Shown here: positions 9,848-20,300 of the stretch, one piece after another | Layout of the letters: each line of letters begins with the position of its first letter | Position numbering within the stretch: the stretch's first letter is position 1 | NCBI RefSeq assembly: GCF_021246465.1 | Contig: NZ_JAHRHK010000006.1 | Location: 66,649-130,648, forward strand | Reading direction: 5' to 3' | Origin: Nocardioides sp. R-C-SC26 | GTDB taxonomy: Bacteria; Actinomycetota; Actinomycetes; Propionibacteriales; Nocardioidaceae | DNA length: 64,000 bases | Notes under the pieces: model-generated | Databases searched by the model: none | Told to the model about the DNA's origin: nothing | Seen by the model: the letters and a program-made list of their open reading frames with translations, nothing else | Translations under genes and position numbers: made by a program

Positions 9848-11121
9848 CAGTGCTCGCTCGATTCGTCGGGGTCGGGGTCGTGCTCGGACGGGGACGTCGA
9901 GGTGGCGCCGTCGACGGTCGTGATCTCGGCGTGTACCCGGCCGTCGGCGACCCGCACGCTGACCGCGGCTCCGCTGGCCAGCCCCGCGATCGAGGTGACG
10001 ACGTGACCGGCGTCGTCCTGCAGCACGGCGTAACCGCGCTCGAGGGTCGCCAGCGGGGAGAGGGCTCGGGCGCGTGCACGGTGGTGGTCGATCTCGTCGG
10101 CGGCGCGGTCGAGGCGGTGGCCCACGGTGCGTCGGGCGCGGTCGAGCAGTCCGTCCACCTCGGCGGCGTGCCGGTCGAGCAGGGTGCGCGGATCGGCCAG
10201 CACCGGTCGCGATCGGAGGGCGTCCAGGCTCGCCTGCTCGCGGGTGAGACCGGCCAGCATCGCCCCGCGCAGACGTTCGCGCGCCGTCATCACCGCCGTC
10301 GCCTCGGCCGCGACGTCGGGCACCACGATCTTGGCGGCATCCGTGGGGGTCGAGGCGCGGACGTCGGCCACGAGGTCGAGGAGCGGTTGGTCGGGCTCGT
10401 GCCCGATCGCCGAGACCACCGGCGTGCGGACGGCAGCCACGGCGCGCAGGAGGCCTTCGTCGGAGAACGGCAGCAGGTCCTCCACCGACCCGCCGCCGCG
10501 GGCCACCACGATGACGTCGACAGCGGGGTCGGCGTCGAGCCGCTCCAGCGCCGCGATCACCTCCGCAGCCGAGCGGGGTCCCTGCATGGTGGCGTGCAGG
10601 GTGCGGAACGCGACGGCGGGCCAGCGCCGCGTCGCGTTCTCCACGACGTCGCGCTCCGCGGCCGAGTTCGGCGCCGTCACCAGGCCGACCGTGGTGGGCA
10701 GGAACGGCAGCGGTCGCTTGCGCACCGGGTCGAAGAGCCCCTCGGCGGCCAGCAGCTGGCGCCGACGTTCGAGTTGGGCGAGCAGCTCGCCGAGGCCGAC
10801 CATGCGGATGTCGCGCGCCTGCAGCGAGAGCGTGCCGCGGTTGGGGTAGAACGACGGCTTCGCGTGCAGCACCACGCTCGCCCCCTCCACCAACGGCGTG
10901 GCGAGGGAGTCGAGCAGCGCCCGCGGCGCGGTGACCGGGATCGAGATGTCGGCCACCGGATCGCGCAGGGTCAGGAAGACCGTGTTGATGCCGGGACGGC
11001 GGCTCAGCTGCGCGATCTGTCCCTCGACCCAGACTGCGCCGAGGCGGTCCACCCAGCCGCCGATCGCCAGCGCGATCTGGCGGACCGGCGCCGGCTTCTC
11101 CGCGGAGGTCTCCAGGGCCAC
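9847..11121 (-). CDS. xseA: Exodeoxyribonuclease VII large subunit
   Basis: The 424-aa catalytic subunit has an N-terminal OB-fold (about residues 10-110, including [12 protein letters not shown]) and the nuclease core with RGGGSVEDL and [21 protein letters not shown] coiled-coil-rich C-terminus leads to the short terminal domain [16 protein letters not shown]. The GTG at 11121 is chosen since it begins just before the OB-fold and follows a CAGGAT hexamer by 6 nt; the much longer open frame upstream is antisense to the next gene. It is transcribed with xseB. Confidence 0.93.
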   Translation of the reverse strand: MALETSAEKPAPVRQIALAIGGWVDRLGAVWVEGQIAQLSRRPGINTVFLTLRDPVADISIPVTAPRALLDSLATPLVEGASVVLHAKPSFYPNRGTLSLQARDIRMVGLGELLAQLERRRQLLAAEGLFDPVRKRPLPFLPTTVGLVTAPNSAAERDVVENATRRWPAVAFRTLHATMQGPRSAAEVIAALERLDADPAVDVIVVARGGGSVEDLLPFSDEGLLRAVAAVRTPVVSAIGHEPDQPLLDLVADVRASTPTDAAKIVVPDVAAEATAVMTARERLRGAMLAGLTREQASLDALRSRPVLADPRTLLDRHAAEVDGLLDRARRTVGHRLDRAADEIDHHRARARALSPLATLERGYAVLQDDAGHVVTSIAGLASGAAVSVRVADGRVHAEITTVDGATSTSPSEHDPDPDESSEH

Positions 11122-11153
11122 GCCCGAATCCTGCCGGATCCCGCTGGATCCGG

Positions 11154-12812
11154 TCAGTCCCCGGCGAGCCAGCGGTGCACCGACGGAACGACCGAGGCGC
11201 CCTCGCCCGAGGCGGACGCGACCCTCTTCATCGAGCCCGACCGCACGTCTCCGACGGCGAACAGCCCGCCGATCGCCGTCGCCAGCGGCTCCGGCGGCCT
11301 CTCGCCGTCCCACAGATCGGGCGGTAGGTCGGCACCGGTCAGCACGAAGCCGTGGTCGTCGCGGGCGACGGCGTCGGGGAGCCAGTCGCAGGTCGGCGCC
11401 GCGCCGAGCAGCAGGAAGAGCGCTTGGGCGTCCTGGCGGGAGACCTCGCCGCTGACGACGTCGCGCAGGTCGAGCCACTCCAGGCGGGCCGCGCCACCGC
11501 CCTCGACGACCTCGCAGTGCGGCCGCACGGTGATGCGGGGGTTGTAGGCGATCTCGTCGATCAGGTACTGCGACATGGTCGCCGCCAGGGAGTCGCGGCG
11601 GATCACGATCTGCACCGACCGGGCGAACCGCGCGAGGTGGAGTGCCGCTTGGCCGGCGGAGTTCCCGCCGCCGACGACCACGATGTCGTAGTCCTCGCAC
11701 TCGCGTGCCGCGCTCATCACCGAGCCGTAGTTCACGCCCAGCCCCACCAGCGACTCGACCGACTCGCAGCCGAGCTTGCGGTAGGCGACACCGGTGGCCA
11801 GCACGACGCTGCGTGCGCGCACCGTGCCGCCGTCGGTGTGCACCAGGTGCGGCCCGCCCTCGCGCATCTCCAGCCGGTCGACCGGCCAGCCGGTGAAGAA
11901 GCGGACGCCGAACCGGATCGCCTGGTTCCGGGCGCGCTGGGCCAGCCGCATCCCGGAGATGCCGCGCGGGAAGCCCAGGTAGTTGCGGATCATCGAGCTC
12001 GTGCCGGCCTGGCCGCCGACGGCCTCGGCCTCCACGACCACCGTGCTGAGCCCCTCCGAAGCGGAGTAGACGGCGGCCGCCAGCCCGGCCGGCCCCGCTC
12101 CGATGATGACGACGTCGACCACCTCGTCGACGTCGATGTCGGACGGCGCGCCGTAGATCGACGTCGCGACGTCGCGCACCGAGCGCGCCACGATCGGAGC
12201 GCGATGCATCGCCGACACCACGGGGTGCCCGGCGGGGTCTTCGGCGAGCTGCGCGAGGAGGGCCGCGCCGACGTCCGAGGTGGGCGCGTAGACCCGGGTC
12301 GGGAGTCCCATCCGCTCGCACAACTCGCGGATCGCCGTGCTCAACGCCCCGCCGTCGGACACGATCCGGACGGTGTCGACCTCTGGCGTGGCGACCGTCG
12401 AACCCCAGTCGGAGAGCAGCTCGGTGATGGCGCCGTGGAACTCCTCGTCGCGGGGACCTCGCGGCATCAGGAGGAAGGCGTCGAACTTGCCCTTGGCGAG
12501 CCCGGGGCGCAGTTCTGGAGCCTGCTCCTGGAAGTGGTCGTAGGGCGCGGCGATGACGCGTCGGGCGGTGGGCGTGAGGGCACGCCACGCGCCGAAGGCG
12601 GCGAGGGCGTGGGCGTCGGGCAGTTGCCCGTCCTGCACGATGAGGGCCACCTGCCCGCGGCCGGCCCGGACGCGTTCGATCTCGGCCAGGGCGTCGGCGC
12701 ACGACGCCGCGAACCGGACGTCGTAGTCGGCGGCGTAGCGGCCGAACTGGTCGCGCAACGTCGCGACGTGATGCTCGGAGACGAGCAGGATCACCGGCTG
12801 GTCGATCGCCAT
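11154..12812 (-). CDS. Receiver-like domain fused to thioredoxin-reductase-like flavoprotein
   Basis: The 552-aa protein has three parts. Residues 1-135 look like a degenerate response-regulator receiver. Residues 140-225 look like a thioredoxin/glutaredoxin-type fold without a CxxC (ends [16 protein letters not shown]). Residues 230-552 are a two-dinucleotide-binding oxidoreductase with the FAD motif [12 protein letters not shown] (about 236), the NADPH motif [11 protein letters not shown] (about 376) and the C-terminal FAD motif FAVGDVRSG. The redox CxxC of thioredoxin reductase is replaced by [13 protein letters not shown], so it cannot reduce thioredoxin by the usual dithiol route. The ATG at 12812 follows TAGCGT by 7 nt; ATG 12821 would overlap that hexamer. 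Confidence 0.75.
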   Translation of the reverse strand: MAIDQPVILLVSEHHVATLRDQFGRYAADYDVRFAASCADALAEIERVRAGRGQVALIVQDGQLPDAHALAAFGAWRALTPTARRVIAAPYDHFQEQAPELRPGLAKGKFDAFLLMPRGPRDEEFHGAITELLSDWGSTVATPEVDTVRIVSDGGALSTAIRELCERMGLPTRVYAPTSDVGAALLAQLAEDPAGHPVVSAMHRAPIVARSVRDVATSIYGAPSDIDVDEVVDVVIIGAGPAGLAAAVYSASEGLSTVVVEAEAVGGQAGTSSMIRNYLGFPRGISGMRLAQRARNQAIRFGVRFFTGWPVDRLEMREGGPHLVHTDGGTVRARSVVLATGVAYRKLGCESVESLVGLGVNYGSVMSAARECEDYDIVVVGGGNSAGQAALHLARFARSVQIVIRRDSLAATMSQYLIDEIAYNPRITVRPHCEVVEGGGAARLEWLDLRDVVSGEVSRQDAQALFLLLGAAPTCDWLPDAVARDDHGFVLTGADLPPDLWDGERPPEPLATAIGGLFAVGDVRSGSMKRVASASGEGASVVPSVHRWLAGD

Positions 12813-12879
12813 GAGACCCACGCTACTGAGAATCTCCGGCGGTGGGAGCCCGCACCGCGACGGGTGGGAGACTGGCCCC

Positions 12880-13692
12880 GTGAGGCTGCGGATCGACCTC
12901 GCCTACGACGGCGCCGGGTTCAAGGGATGGGCTGCCCAACCCGGACTCCGCACCGTGCAGGGCGAGCTGAGCGCCGCACTGGCGACGGCGTGGCGGGTGC
13001 CCGCGGTCGCGGTGGTGTGCGCGGGACGCACCGATGCCGGTGTCCACGCGCGAGGTCAGGTGGTGCACGTCGACGTGCCCGACGACGTCCCTCCCGAGCA
13101 GGCCAGGCACCCCACGCTGCTCCGGCGGCTCAATGGCATCCTGCCGCCCGACGTCCGGGTGCGGTCGCTGCGCGAGGCACCGATCGGCTTCGACGCGCGA
13201 TTCGGAGCACTCTGGCGCCGCTACGCCTATCGGGTCGCGGATCGCCCCGACCTCGTCGACCCGCTCACGCGGGGTCACGTGCTGGCCTGGACCCGCCCAC
13301 TCGACCTCGACGCGATGAACACGGCGTCGGCCCTGCTGCTGGGCCGCCACGACTTCGCGAGCTTCTGCAAGCAGCGCGAGGGCGCGACGACCATCCGCAC
13401 CCTGCTGGAGTTCGACTGGCGGCGCGACGAGACGGGAGTGGTGGTCGGCGGAGTCAAGGCCGACGCGTTCTGTCACTCGATGGTGCGGGCGCTGGTGGGC
13501 TGCCTGCTCGCCGTCGGAGACGGGCGGCGCGAGCCCGCCTGGGCCGGCGAGGTGCTGGGCGCCGGCCGCCGCGACGCCGGCGTCGCCGTCGTCCACGCGC
13601 ACGGGCTGACACTCGAGGAGGTCGCCTATCCGCCGGACGACGAGCTGGTCGCCCGGGCCGAGCAGACGAGAGCGAAGCGAGCCCATGTCTGA
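12880..13692 (+). CDS. truA: tRNA pseudouridine(38-40) synthase
   Basis: The 270-aa enzyme isomerises uridines 38-40 of the tRNA anticodon arm. The catalytic Asp is in [12 protein letters not shown], and further TruA landmarks are [15 protein letters not shown] at the N-terminus and HDFASFCK and [12 protein letters not shown] later. The GTG at 12880 matches the family's N-terminus; the ATG at 12811 would add 23 unrelated residues and overlap the divergent gene's promoter. The last 8 bases overlap the methyltransferase start. Confidence 0.95.
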   Translation: MRLRIDLAYDGAGFKGWAAQPGLRTVQGELSAALATAWRVPAVAVVCAGRTDAGVHARGQVVHVDVPDDVPPEQARHPTLLRRLNGILPPDVRVRSLREAPIGFDARFGALWRRYAYRVADRPDLVDPLTRGHVLAWTRPLDLDAMNTASALLLGRHDFASFCKQREGATTIRTLLEFDWRRDETGVVVGGVKADAFCHSMVRALVGCLLAVGDGRREPAWAGEVLGAGRRDAGVAVVHAHGLTLEEVAYPPDDELVARAEQTRAKRAHV

Positions 13693-14296
13693 CCAGGACC
13701 TGGAGCACTACTTCAGTGCCGACCCCTCGGTGCCGTTCGAGCGTGAGCGGATCCGGGTCGAGGTGTGGGATCGCGATCTTTCCCTGGACACCGGCTCCGG
13801 CGTATTCGCCCGCGGCCGGCTCGACGTCGGCACCGCGGTGCTGTTCCGCGAGACCGAGCCACCCGTCGACGTCGATCGGGTGCTCGACCTGGGCTGCGGG
13901 TACGGCGTGATCGGGCTCGCGATCGCCTCCCACCTGCCGAAGGCGCAGGTGACGGCGGTCGACGTCAACGAGCGAGCCCTCCTGCTGGCCCGCGAGAACG
14001 CCGAGAGGCTCGGCGTCGCCGACCGCTTCACCGCCTCGACACCGGACGCCGTCGCGCCCGACGCCGTCTTCGACGAGATCTGGTCGAACCCGCCGATCCG
14101 GATCGGCAAGCAGGCCCTGCACGAGCTCCTCCTGGCCTGGCTCCCACGCCTGTCCGAGGGCGGACGTGCCGTGCTGGTGGTCGGCAAGAACCTCGGCGCC
14201 GACTCGCTGCAGCGCTGGCTCGCCGAGCAGGGTTGGCCCGCCGACCGGCTGGCGAGCGCGAAGGGCTTCCGTGTGCTCGAGGTGCGCCGCGCCTGA
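13685..14296 (+). CDS. RsmC-like class I SAM methyltransferase
   Basis: The 203-aa protein is a single-domain relative of the RsmC/RlmG N6/N2-guanine rRNA methyltransferases. Motif I is [12 protein letters not shown], the acidic motif is [11 protein letters not shown] and the catalytic motif IV is SNPPIR. The opening [10 protein letters not shown] is typical of the 16S RsmC-like actinobacterial subgroup. It overlaps truA by 8 bases, forming a two-gene RNA-modification unit. The exact rRNA position cannot be assigned. Confidence 0.8.
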   Translation: MSDQDLEHYFSADPSVPFERERIRVEVWDRDLSLDTGSGVFARGRLDVGTAVLFRETEPPVDVDRVLDLGCGYGVIGLAIASHLPKAQVTAVDVNERALLLARENAERLGVADRFTASTPDAVAPDAVFDEIWSNPPIRIGKQALHELLLAWLPRLSEGGRAVLVVGKNLGADSLQRWLAEQGWPADRLASAKGFRVLEVRRA

Positions 14297-14307
14297 CGCG
14301 GGTCCGG

Positions 14308-14361
14308 CCGATCATCGAGCTCGTCCCGGTCATCGAGCTCGTCCCGGTCATCGAGCTCGTC
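14308..14361. repeat. Three tandem 18-nt repeats
   Basis: The unit CCGRTCATCGAGCTCGTC occurs three times head to tail (14308-14325, 14326-14343, 14344-14361), differing only at the fourth base. The third unit runs on into GAGATG, and this joined sequence closely matches the reverse complement of the right arm of the hairpin at 41857-41903. The array lies between the methyltransferase stop and the metallophosphoesterase start. Confidence 0.85.
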
Positions 14362-14415
14362 GAGATGGCGCGAAGTTCACCCGCTGGCGCTCCACGTGCG
14401 GTAGGACTGACGCCG

Positions 14416-15930
14416 ATGTGCCAGGTCAATCTCACCCGACGCCAGCTCGGCCGCTATGCGGCGCTGGTCAGCGCGACCTTCCCGGCCGCGGGGGTCGCGG
14501 CCTACGAGACCGGGTGGAGCCTGGAGGCCGAAGCTGCGTCGTCCGGGCTCGCCGTCCCGATGCATCTGGAGCTGGTGACCGTCACCGACACGACCGCGAC
14601 GATCACCTGGTTCACCGGGGATCCGACCCGGCTCGACGAGTTCGGTCGGCCGCGTCCGGTGAAGGCACCGGGGCGGGTGCTGATCGGCACCAGTCCGGTC
14701 CCGACCCGGTGGACCGAGGTGGGGCGCCATGCCGCCACCGCCTACCACTACGTCGAGATCACCGGCCTGAAGCCCGGCCGCACCTACTACTGGCGCGCCG
14801 AGAGCAACGGCCTCCCCGCCATCCCGACGTCGCTGACGCCGACGCAGCCGATCGCGGGAGCGGCTCCGTTCCGGTTCACCACGTTGCGCCCGCCGCCGGG
14901 CGAGGAGATCGGTCGCGTCGCCTGGCTCAACGACCTCCACTTCGGCGAGCAGGTCGCGGGCCTGGCCTACAGCAACGCGGCGCTGCCCGGGGGCGGCATC
15001 CCGGCCGGCTTCCCCGTCGACCCCGATCACCCCTACTGGCGGTTCATGGGCCAGGGCGCGGTGCGCGACGCCAAGCGGCGCGGCTGCACGGTGCTGTTCG
15101 CCAACGGCGATCTGTCGAACGAGTCCGAGAAGGGTGCGCTCGGCGAGTGCAAGCGCACCCTCGACGCGTTCGGCACCCTCGGACTGGACCCGCGGCGTCA
15201 GCGAGCAGGCGACGACTGGATCCGTCCCGACGGTCAGCGTCGCTACTTCGTCACGCGTGGCAACCACGACATCGTCCGCGACGTCGCGGGCCACCGCGGC
15301 CTCGTCGACCGGTTCGACGACGCGTTCTCGGCCGGGTTCGACCGCGGCTCCCAGCACTTCTCGGTCTCGGTCGGGAACGCACGTGCTCGGTACCGCTTCG
15401 TCGGCCTCGACTCCAACGACGGCCAGACCACCGGAGTACTGCGTGCCTCCGAACTGGACTACCTCGACGCCGAGCTCAGCCGCGGCGAGGCGACCATCCC
15501 GCTCTTCCACCACCCGGCCAGCGCGGCCGCGACGCTGACGACGATCCCGCCCCTGCTCGGTGCGCTGCCGCCCGACAACGCGCAGCGGTTCCGCCGTCTG
15601 CTGGGGCGCCACGACAATGTCGCCGGCGTCTACGCCGGCCACACCCACCGCACCAGCCTCTCGCGCAATGTCGAGACCGGCAGGCTGCCGTACTTCGAGG
15701 GCGGGGCGGTCAAGGAGTACCCCGGCGGGTTCACCGTCGTCCGCCTCTTCGAGGGCGGCTACATGGTGAACTTCCACAAGACCCGCAGCCCCGATGCCCG
15801 GGCCTGGTCCGAGCGCTCGCGCGGTGAGTACTACGGCCTGGCGCCGATGTATCTGCTCGGCGGGCTCGGCGAGCGCAACTGGGTGTACCGGATCGACGCG
15901 CGACGTCGCGAGCGCGCGACATCTCGTTGA
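14416..15930 (+). CDS. Secreted metallophosphoesterase with N-terminal fibronectin-like domain
   Basis: The 504-aa protein begins with a twin-arginine-like signal (TRRQLGRYAALV, then an Ala-rich stretch), suggesting Tat export. Residues ~45-155 form a fibronectin/purple-acid-phosphatase-like domain (LVTVTDTTATITW, GLKPGRTYYWRA). The calcineurin-like metal ligands follow in order: LNDLHFGE, NGDLSNE, RGNHDIV, LFHHPA and GHTHRT. All dinuclear-site residues appear present. The ATG at 14416 follows TAGGAC by 8 nt and starts right at the signal; the longer upstream frame overlaps the methyltransferase. The likely role is phosphate-ester hydrolysis outside the cell; the substrate is unknown. Confidence 0.75.
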   Translation: MCQVNLTRRQLGRYAALVSATFPAAGVAAYETGWSLEAEAASSGLAVPMHLELVTVTDTTATITWFTGDPTRLDEFGRPRPVKAPGRVLIGTSPVPTRWTEVGRHAATAYHYVEITGLKPGRTYYWRAESNGLPAIPTSLTPTQPIAGAAPFRFTTLRPPPGEEIGRVAWLNDLHFGEQVAGLAYSNAALPGGGIPAGFPVDPDHPYWRFMGQGAVRDAKRRGCTVLFANGDLSNESEKGALGECKRTLDAFGTLGLDPRRQRAGDDWIRPDGQRRYFVTRGNHDIVRDVAGHRGLVDRFDDAFSAGFDRGSQHFSVSVGNARARYRFVGLDSNDGQTTGVLRASELDYLDAELSRGEATIPLFHHPASAAATLTTIPPLLGALPPDNAQRFRRLLGRHDNVAGVYAGHTHRTSLSRNVETGRLPYFEGGAVKEYPGGFTVVRLFEGGYMVNFHKTRSPDARAWSERSRGEYYGLAPMYLLGGLGERNWVYRIDARRRERATSR

Positions 15931-15937
15931 CCCCGAC

Positions 15938-16055
15938 GGTGGTTGAGGAGCCCCGCGAGGAACGAGCGGGGCGTCTCGAAACCCCTGACAGCCGAGGTCG
16001 GCGCTCGCCTCACCGGGTTTCGTGACGGCCTCGTTCCTCGGCCTCCTCAATCACC
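15938..16055. repeat. Inverted pair of GGTTGAGGAG-type repeats between convergent genes
   Basis: A copy at 15938-15982 (GGTGGTTGAGGAG to CGAAACC, with internal hairpin arms CCCCGC and GCGGGG) faces an inverted relative at 16016-16055 (GGTTTCGTGACGG to CCTCAATCACC). Both carry GAGGAACGAG in matching orientation after inversion. The right copy supplies the stop codon and final codons of the receptor gene on the minus strand. I recall such sequences as dispersed and common in actinobacterial genomes; here they may act as a bidirectional terminator. Confidence 0.7.
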
Positions 16056-16826
16056 GGGGCAGCGCAGGCGGGCGGCCTCCAGCAGCGACGGCCCGTACCA
16101 GGTCAGCAGCCGGCCCTCCACGAGCTCGGTGGGGACGGTGAACGCCTCGGGCCCGTCGTCGGCTGAGAACACATAGGGCTCGTCCGGCAGCAGGACGACG
16201 TCGGGGGAGCGTTCCTCGATCTGCACGACGTCGACGCCGGGGTAGCGGCTCAGATCGGCGAAGACGTTGACCCAGCCCAGGCGGCGGCACAGGTCGGAGG
16301 TGAAGGTGTCGCCGCCCACCACGATCCACGGGTCGCGCCAGATCGGGATCGCCACGCTGCGCGAGGGTGGAGCCGACTCCCCGCACCAGGCCTCGCGTGC
16401 GCCGTCCAGCCACGCGGGCTCGGGCCACCCGAACGCTGCGAAGATCCGGGCGATCGAGGCGAGGGCTCCCGGCACGGTGTCGATCTCGGTCACCCAGACG
16501 GCGACGCCTGCCTCGCGCAGTCGACGCACGTCGAGCTCGCGGTTCTCCTCCTTGTTCGCCACCACGACGTCGGGCGCGAGCGCGCGGATCGTCGCGAGGT
16601 CTGGATTCTTGGTGCCGCGGACCCGTGTCACTCCGCGGGCGTCGAGGTCGCCGGGGTGGGTGCACCAGTCGGTGGCACCGACGAGCGCATCCGGACGCAC
16701 CGAGACGAGCGCCTCGGTCAGCGAGGGCACCAGCGAGACGACGCGCCGCACCTCGCCGTCCGGCAGGACGACCGACGCCCCGAGGTCGTCCTTGTGCGTT
16801 CGCGCGGGCGTCCCCGACCCGGTCAC
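16047..16826 (-). CDS. Helical-backbone metal-receptor-like protein without signal peptide
   Basis: The 259-aa protein resembles BtuF/FecB-type class III binding proteins: RRVVSLVPSLTEAL near the start, GTKNPDLATIRALAPDVVVA, and the second-lobe segment PDVVLLPDEPYVF. Unlike transport receptors it has no signal sequence or lipobox, so it should be cytosolic and is not an importer component by itself; no permease or ATPase genes are adjacent. Its start overlaps the upstream thioesterase stop by 4 bases, so the two are co-translated. The last codons fall within a dispersed repeat. Confidence 0.7.
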   Translation of the reverse strand: MTGSGTPARTHKDDLGASVVLPDGEVRRVVSLVPSLTEALVSVRPDALVGATDWCTHPGDLDARGVTRVRGTKNPDLATIRALAPDVVVANKEENRELDVRRLREAGVAVWVTEIDTVPGALASIARIFAAFGWPEPAWLDGAREAWCGESAPPSRSVAIPIWRDPWIVVGGDTFTSDLCRRLGWVNVFADLSRYPGVDVVQIEERSPDVVLLPDEPYVFSADDGPEAFTVPTELVEGRLLTWYGPSLLEAARLRCPGD

Positions 16827-17329
16827 GAGCGTCGCAGGGTGAGCCCGGTCGCGAGGGGGCGTACCCAGGCGTCGGTCGCGATGGCCTCGTCGATGGCGGA
16901 CGCGAGGTCGTCGGGGATGGCGACGGCCCGGCGCGACTCCAGGGAGACGTGCACGTACATCAGCTCAAGGAAGCACGCGATCGTCGCGCGCTCCTCGTCG
17001 ATGACGAACGAGGCGAGGTGCAGCGCCTTGTCCGAGCGCTCCACCAGCGCGGCGCGCGTCGTGTAGTGCTGCCCGTGCCGCATCTCCGAGTGGTAGCCCA
17101 GGCGCTGCTCGACGGTGAAGAACGAGAGCCGCCTCTCGTCGAGGTACCGCTGCCCCATGCCGAGGCCCTCCAGGCGCTTCCACGGCGCCCAGATGCCCCA
17201 ACGAAAGTAGGAGGTGACGTTCATGTGGCCGTTCTCGTCGATGTCGTCGTCCTCGACCCGCCGGTCGAACTGGGCCGCCAGGCCCATCGCACGCTGCACG
17301 GTCTCGGGGTCGCGAACATCGCCAGTCAC
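16823..17329 (-). CDS. Hotdog-fold acyl-CoA thioesterase-like protein
   Basis: The 168-aa protein matches the 4-hydroxybenzoyl-CoA thioesterase/FadM group. The active-site segment DIDENGHMNVTSYFRWG carries the Asp and His-Met-Asn arrangement, followed by HSEMRHGQHYTTRAALVE. It should hydrolyse an acyl-CoA in the cytosol; chain length is unknown. The GTG at 17329 follows TACCGT by 7 nt, a leaderless arrangement. It is divergent from mfd and forms an operon with the receptor-like gene. Confidence 0.7.
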   Translation of the reverse strand: MTGDVRDPETVQRAMGLAAQFDRRVEDDDIDENGHMNVTSYFRWGIWAPWKRLEGLGMGQRYLDERRLSFFTVEQRLGYHSEMRHGQHYTTRAALVERSDKALHLASFVIDEERATIACFLELMYVHVSLESRRAVAIPDDLASAIDEAIATDAWVRPLATGLTLRRS

Positions 17330-17395
17330 GACGGTGACGGTAGCGGCGGGCCTCCTCGCCAGCACTGTCGGAGTGCGCCAGTAGTCTCGGCAGAC

Positions 17396-20300
17396 GTGTC
17401 GCTGTCTGGTCTCTCCGACCTCGTTCTCGCCGAACCCACGCTCGCCGGTGCGCTGGCCGAAGCCGCGGACGGGAAGGTGCGCACCGCCGACCTGGTCGGA
17501 CCCGGCGGCCTGCGCTCGTTCCTGGTCGACGGTCTGGCGCGCACCGGCCGCACGGTGCTCGCCGTCACCGCCACGACCCGCGAGGCGGAGGAACTGACCG
17601 CCGAGGTGGCCGACCTCCTCGGCACGCACGCCGTCGCACACTTCCCGAGCTGGGAGACGCTCCCGCACGAGCGGCTCAGCCCGCGGAGCGACACCGTCGG
17701 CAAGCGGCTGGCGGTGCTGCGCCGGCTCGCTCACCCCAGCCCCACGAGCTCCGGCGACGAGGCGACCGGCGCAGTCCGCGTCGTCGTCGCACCGGTCCGC
17801 TCGCTGCTGCAGCCGCAGGTGCGCGGCCTGGGCGACCTCGCCCCGGTGGAGGCCCGTGCCGGTGACACGATCGAGCTCGAGGAGCTCGCCGCTGGCCTGG
17901 CGGGTGCCGCCTACACGCGCGTCGACCTGGTGGAGAAGCGTGGCGAGTTCGCCGTACGCGGCGGCATCGTCGACGTCTTCCCGCCCACCGAGGAGCACCC
18001 GCTTCGCGTCGAGCTGTGGGGCGACGAGGTCGAGGAGATCCGCACCTTCTCCGTCGCCGACCAGCGCACCCTGGAGAAGGTCGACCGGCTCTGGGCGCCG
18101 CCGTGTCGTGAGCTGCTGCTCACCGACGACGTGCGTGCCCGTGCCGCCGAGCTGGGTCGCGAACACCCCCAGCTGCTCGAGCTCACCGACAAGATCGCCG
18201 CGGGCATCGCGGTGGAGGGCATGGAGTCGCTCGCGCCGGTCCTGGTCGACGAGATGGAGCTGCTCGTCGACGTGATGCCGGCCGACAGCCACGTCCTGGT
18301 GCTCGATCCCGAGCGCGTGCGCAGTCGTGCGCACGACCTCGTCGCCACCAGCGAGGAGTTCCTCGGCGCGAGCTGGGCCGCGGCCGCCTCGGGCGGCACC
18401 GCGCCGATCGACCTCGGTGCGGCCTCCTACCGCTCGCTCGGCGACGTGCGGGAGCGTGTGCTGGATTTGCGCCACGGGTGGTGGAGCTTCAGCCCCTTCG
18501 GCCTCGACGGGGACGATGGATCGGCGGGTGGAGGCGACGGCGACCGCATCACGGCGCTCCCGTCGGCCGCCGCGCCGTCCTACCGGGGCGAGGTCGACAA
18601 GGCCCTCCACGACCTGGACGCCTGGCGGTTGGGGGGCCACCACGTCGTCGTGGTGCACCCCGGCCACGGGCCTGCCCAACGACTCGTCGGGGCCGCCCCG
18701 GAGCGGGAGATCCCCGCGATGCTCGCCGACGACGTCGCCACGGCGCCGCCGATCGGCACGGTCACCGTCACCTGCGGTGCGCTCACCCAAGGCTTCGTCG
18801 ACCCGGTCGCCAAGGTCGCGGTCGTCACTGGCGAGGACATCTCGGGCCAGAAGGGCGCCTCCACCCGTGACATGCGCAAGATGCCCGCGCGGCGCAAGCG
18901 GCAGATCGACCCCCTCGAGCTGAAGACCGGCGACTACGTCGTCCACGAGCAGCACGGGGTCGGTCGGTTCGTGGAGATGAAGCAGCGCGAGGTCCAGGGC
19001 GCCGTCCGGGAGTACCTCGTCCTCGAGTACGGATCCTCCAAGCGGGGCGCCCCGCCGGACCGGCTCTTCGTGCCGGCCGACGCCCTCGACCAGGTCACCC
19101 GCTACGTCGGTGGCGAACAGCCCAATCTCGACCGGCTCGGCGGCGCGGACTGGGCCAAGCGCAAGAGCCGCGCCCGCAAGGCGGTGCGGGAGATCGCCGC
19201 CGAGCTGATCAAGCTCTATGCGGCGCGTCAGGCCAGCAAGGGGCACGCCTTCGGTCCCGACACGCCCTGGCAGCGGGAGTTGGAGGACGCCTTCCCCTTC
19301 ACCGAGACCGCCGACCAGCTGAGCACGGTCGACGAGGTGAAGTCCGACATGCAGCAGGTCGTGCCGATGGATCGCCTCGTGTGTGGCGACGTCGGGTACG
19401 GCAAGACCGAGATCGCCGTCCGGGCGGCGTTCAAGGCGGTGCAGGACGGCAAGCAGGTGGCTGTCCTGGTGCCGACGACCTTGCTGGTGACCCAGCACCT
19501 CTCGACCTTCGCCGAGCGGATGAGCGGCTTCCCGGTCACGGTCCAGGGGCTGAGCAGGTTCCAGACCGACAAGGAGGCCAAGGCGGTGATGGCGGGCATC
19601 GCCGACGGCAGCATCGACATCGTCGTGGGCACCCATCGCCTGCTCAACCCCGACATCCGCTTCAAGGACCTGGGTCTGCTGATCGTCGACGAGGAGCAGC
19701 GCTTCGGCGTCGAGCACAAGGAGCAGATGAAGCGGCTGCGCACCTCCGTCGACGTGCTGGCGATGAGCGCGACGCCGATCCCGCGCACCCTGGAGATGGC
19801 GATCACCGGCATCCGGGAGATGTCGACGATCACCACTCCGCCCGAGGAACGGCACCCGGTGCTGACCTACGTCGGGGCCTATGAGGATCGTCAGGTGATC
19901 GCGGCGATCCGGCGCGAGCTGCTGCGCGACGGTCAGGTCTTCTTCATCCACAACCGGGTCAACTCGATCGAGAAGGCCGCCGCCCGCATCCGCGAGTTGG
20001 TGCCGGAGGCACGGGTGGCGACCGCGCACGGTCAGATGAACGAGAAGGCGCTGGAGCAGACGATGCTCGACTTCTGGGAGAAGAGCTTCGACGTCCTGGT
20101 GTGCACCACCCTCGTCGAGTCCGGTCTCGACGTGTCGAACGCCAACACGATGCTCATCGAGCGAGCCGACACCCTCGGCCTCTCCCAGCTCCACCAGCTG
20201 CGCGGCCGTGTCGGCCGCAGTCGCGAGCGGGCCTACGCCTACTTCCTGTATCCGCCGGACAAGCCGCTGACCGAGACCGCGCACGAGCGCCTCGCCACGC

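Noticed and set aside
11122-12702. N-terminal extension of xseA through a long open frame.
   Set aside because: The extension is antisense-frame noise across the flavoprotein gene; the XseA OB-fold begins just after GTG 11121.
12811-12879. An earlier truA start at ATG 12811.
   Set aside because: It would add 23 residues unlike TruA N-termini and overlap the start and -10 box of the divergent flavoprotein gene.
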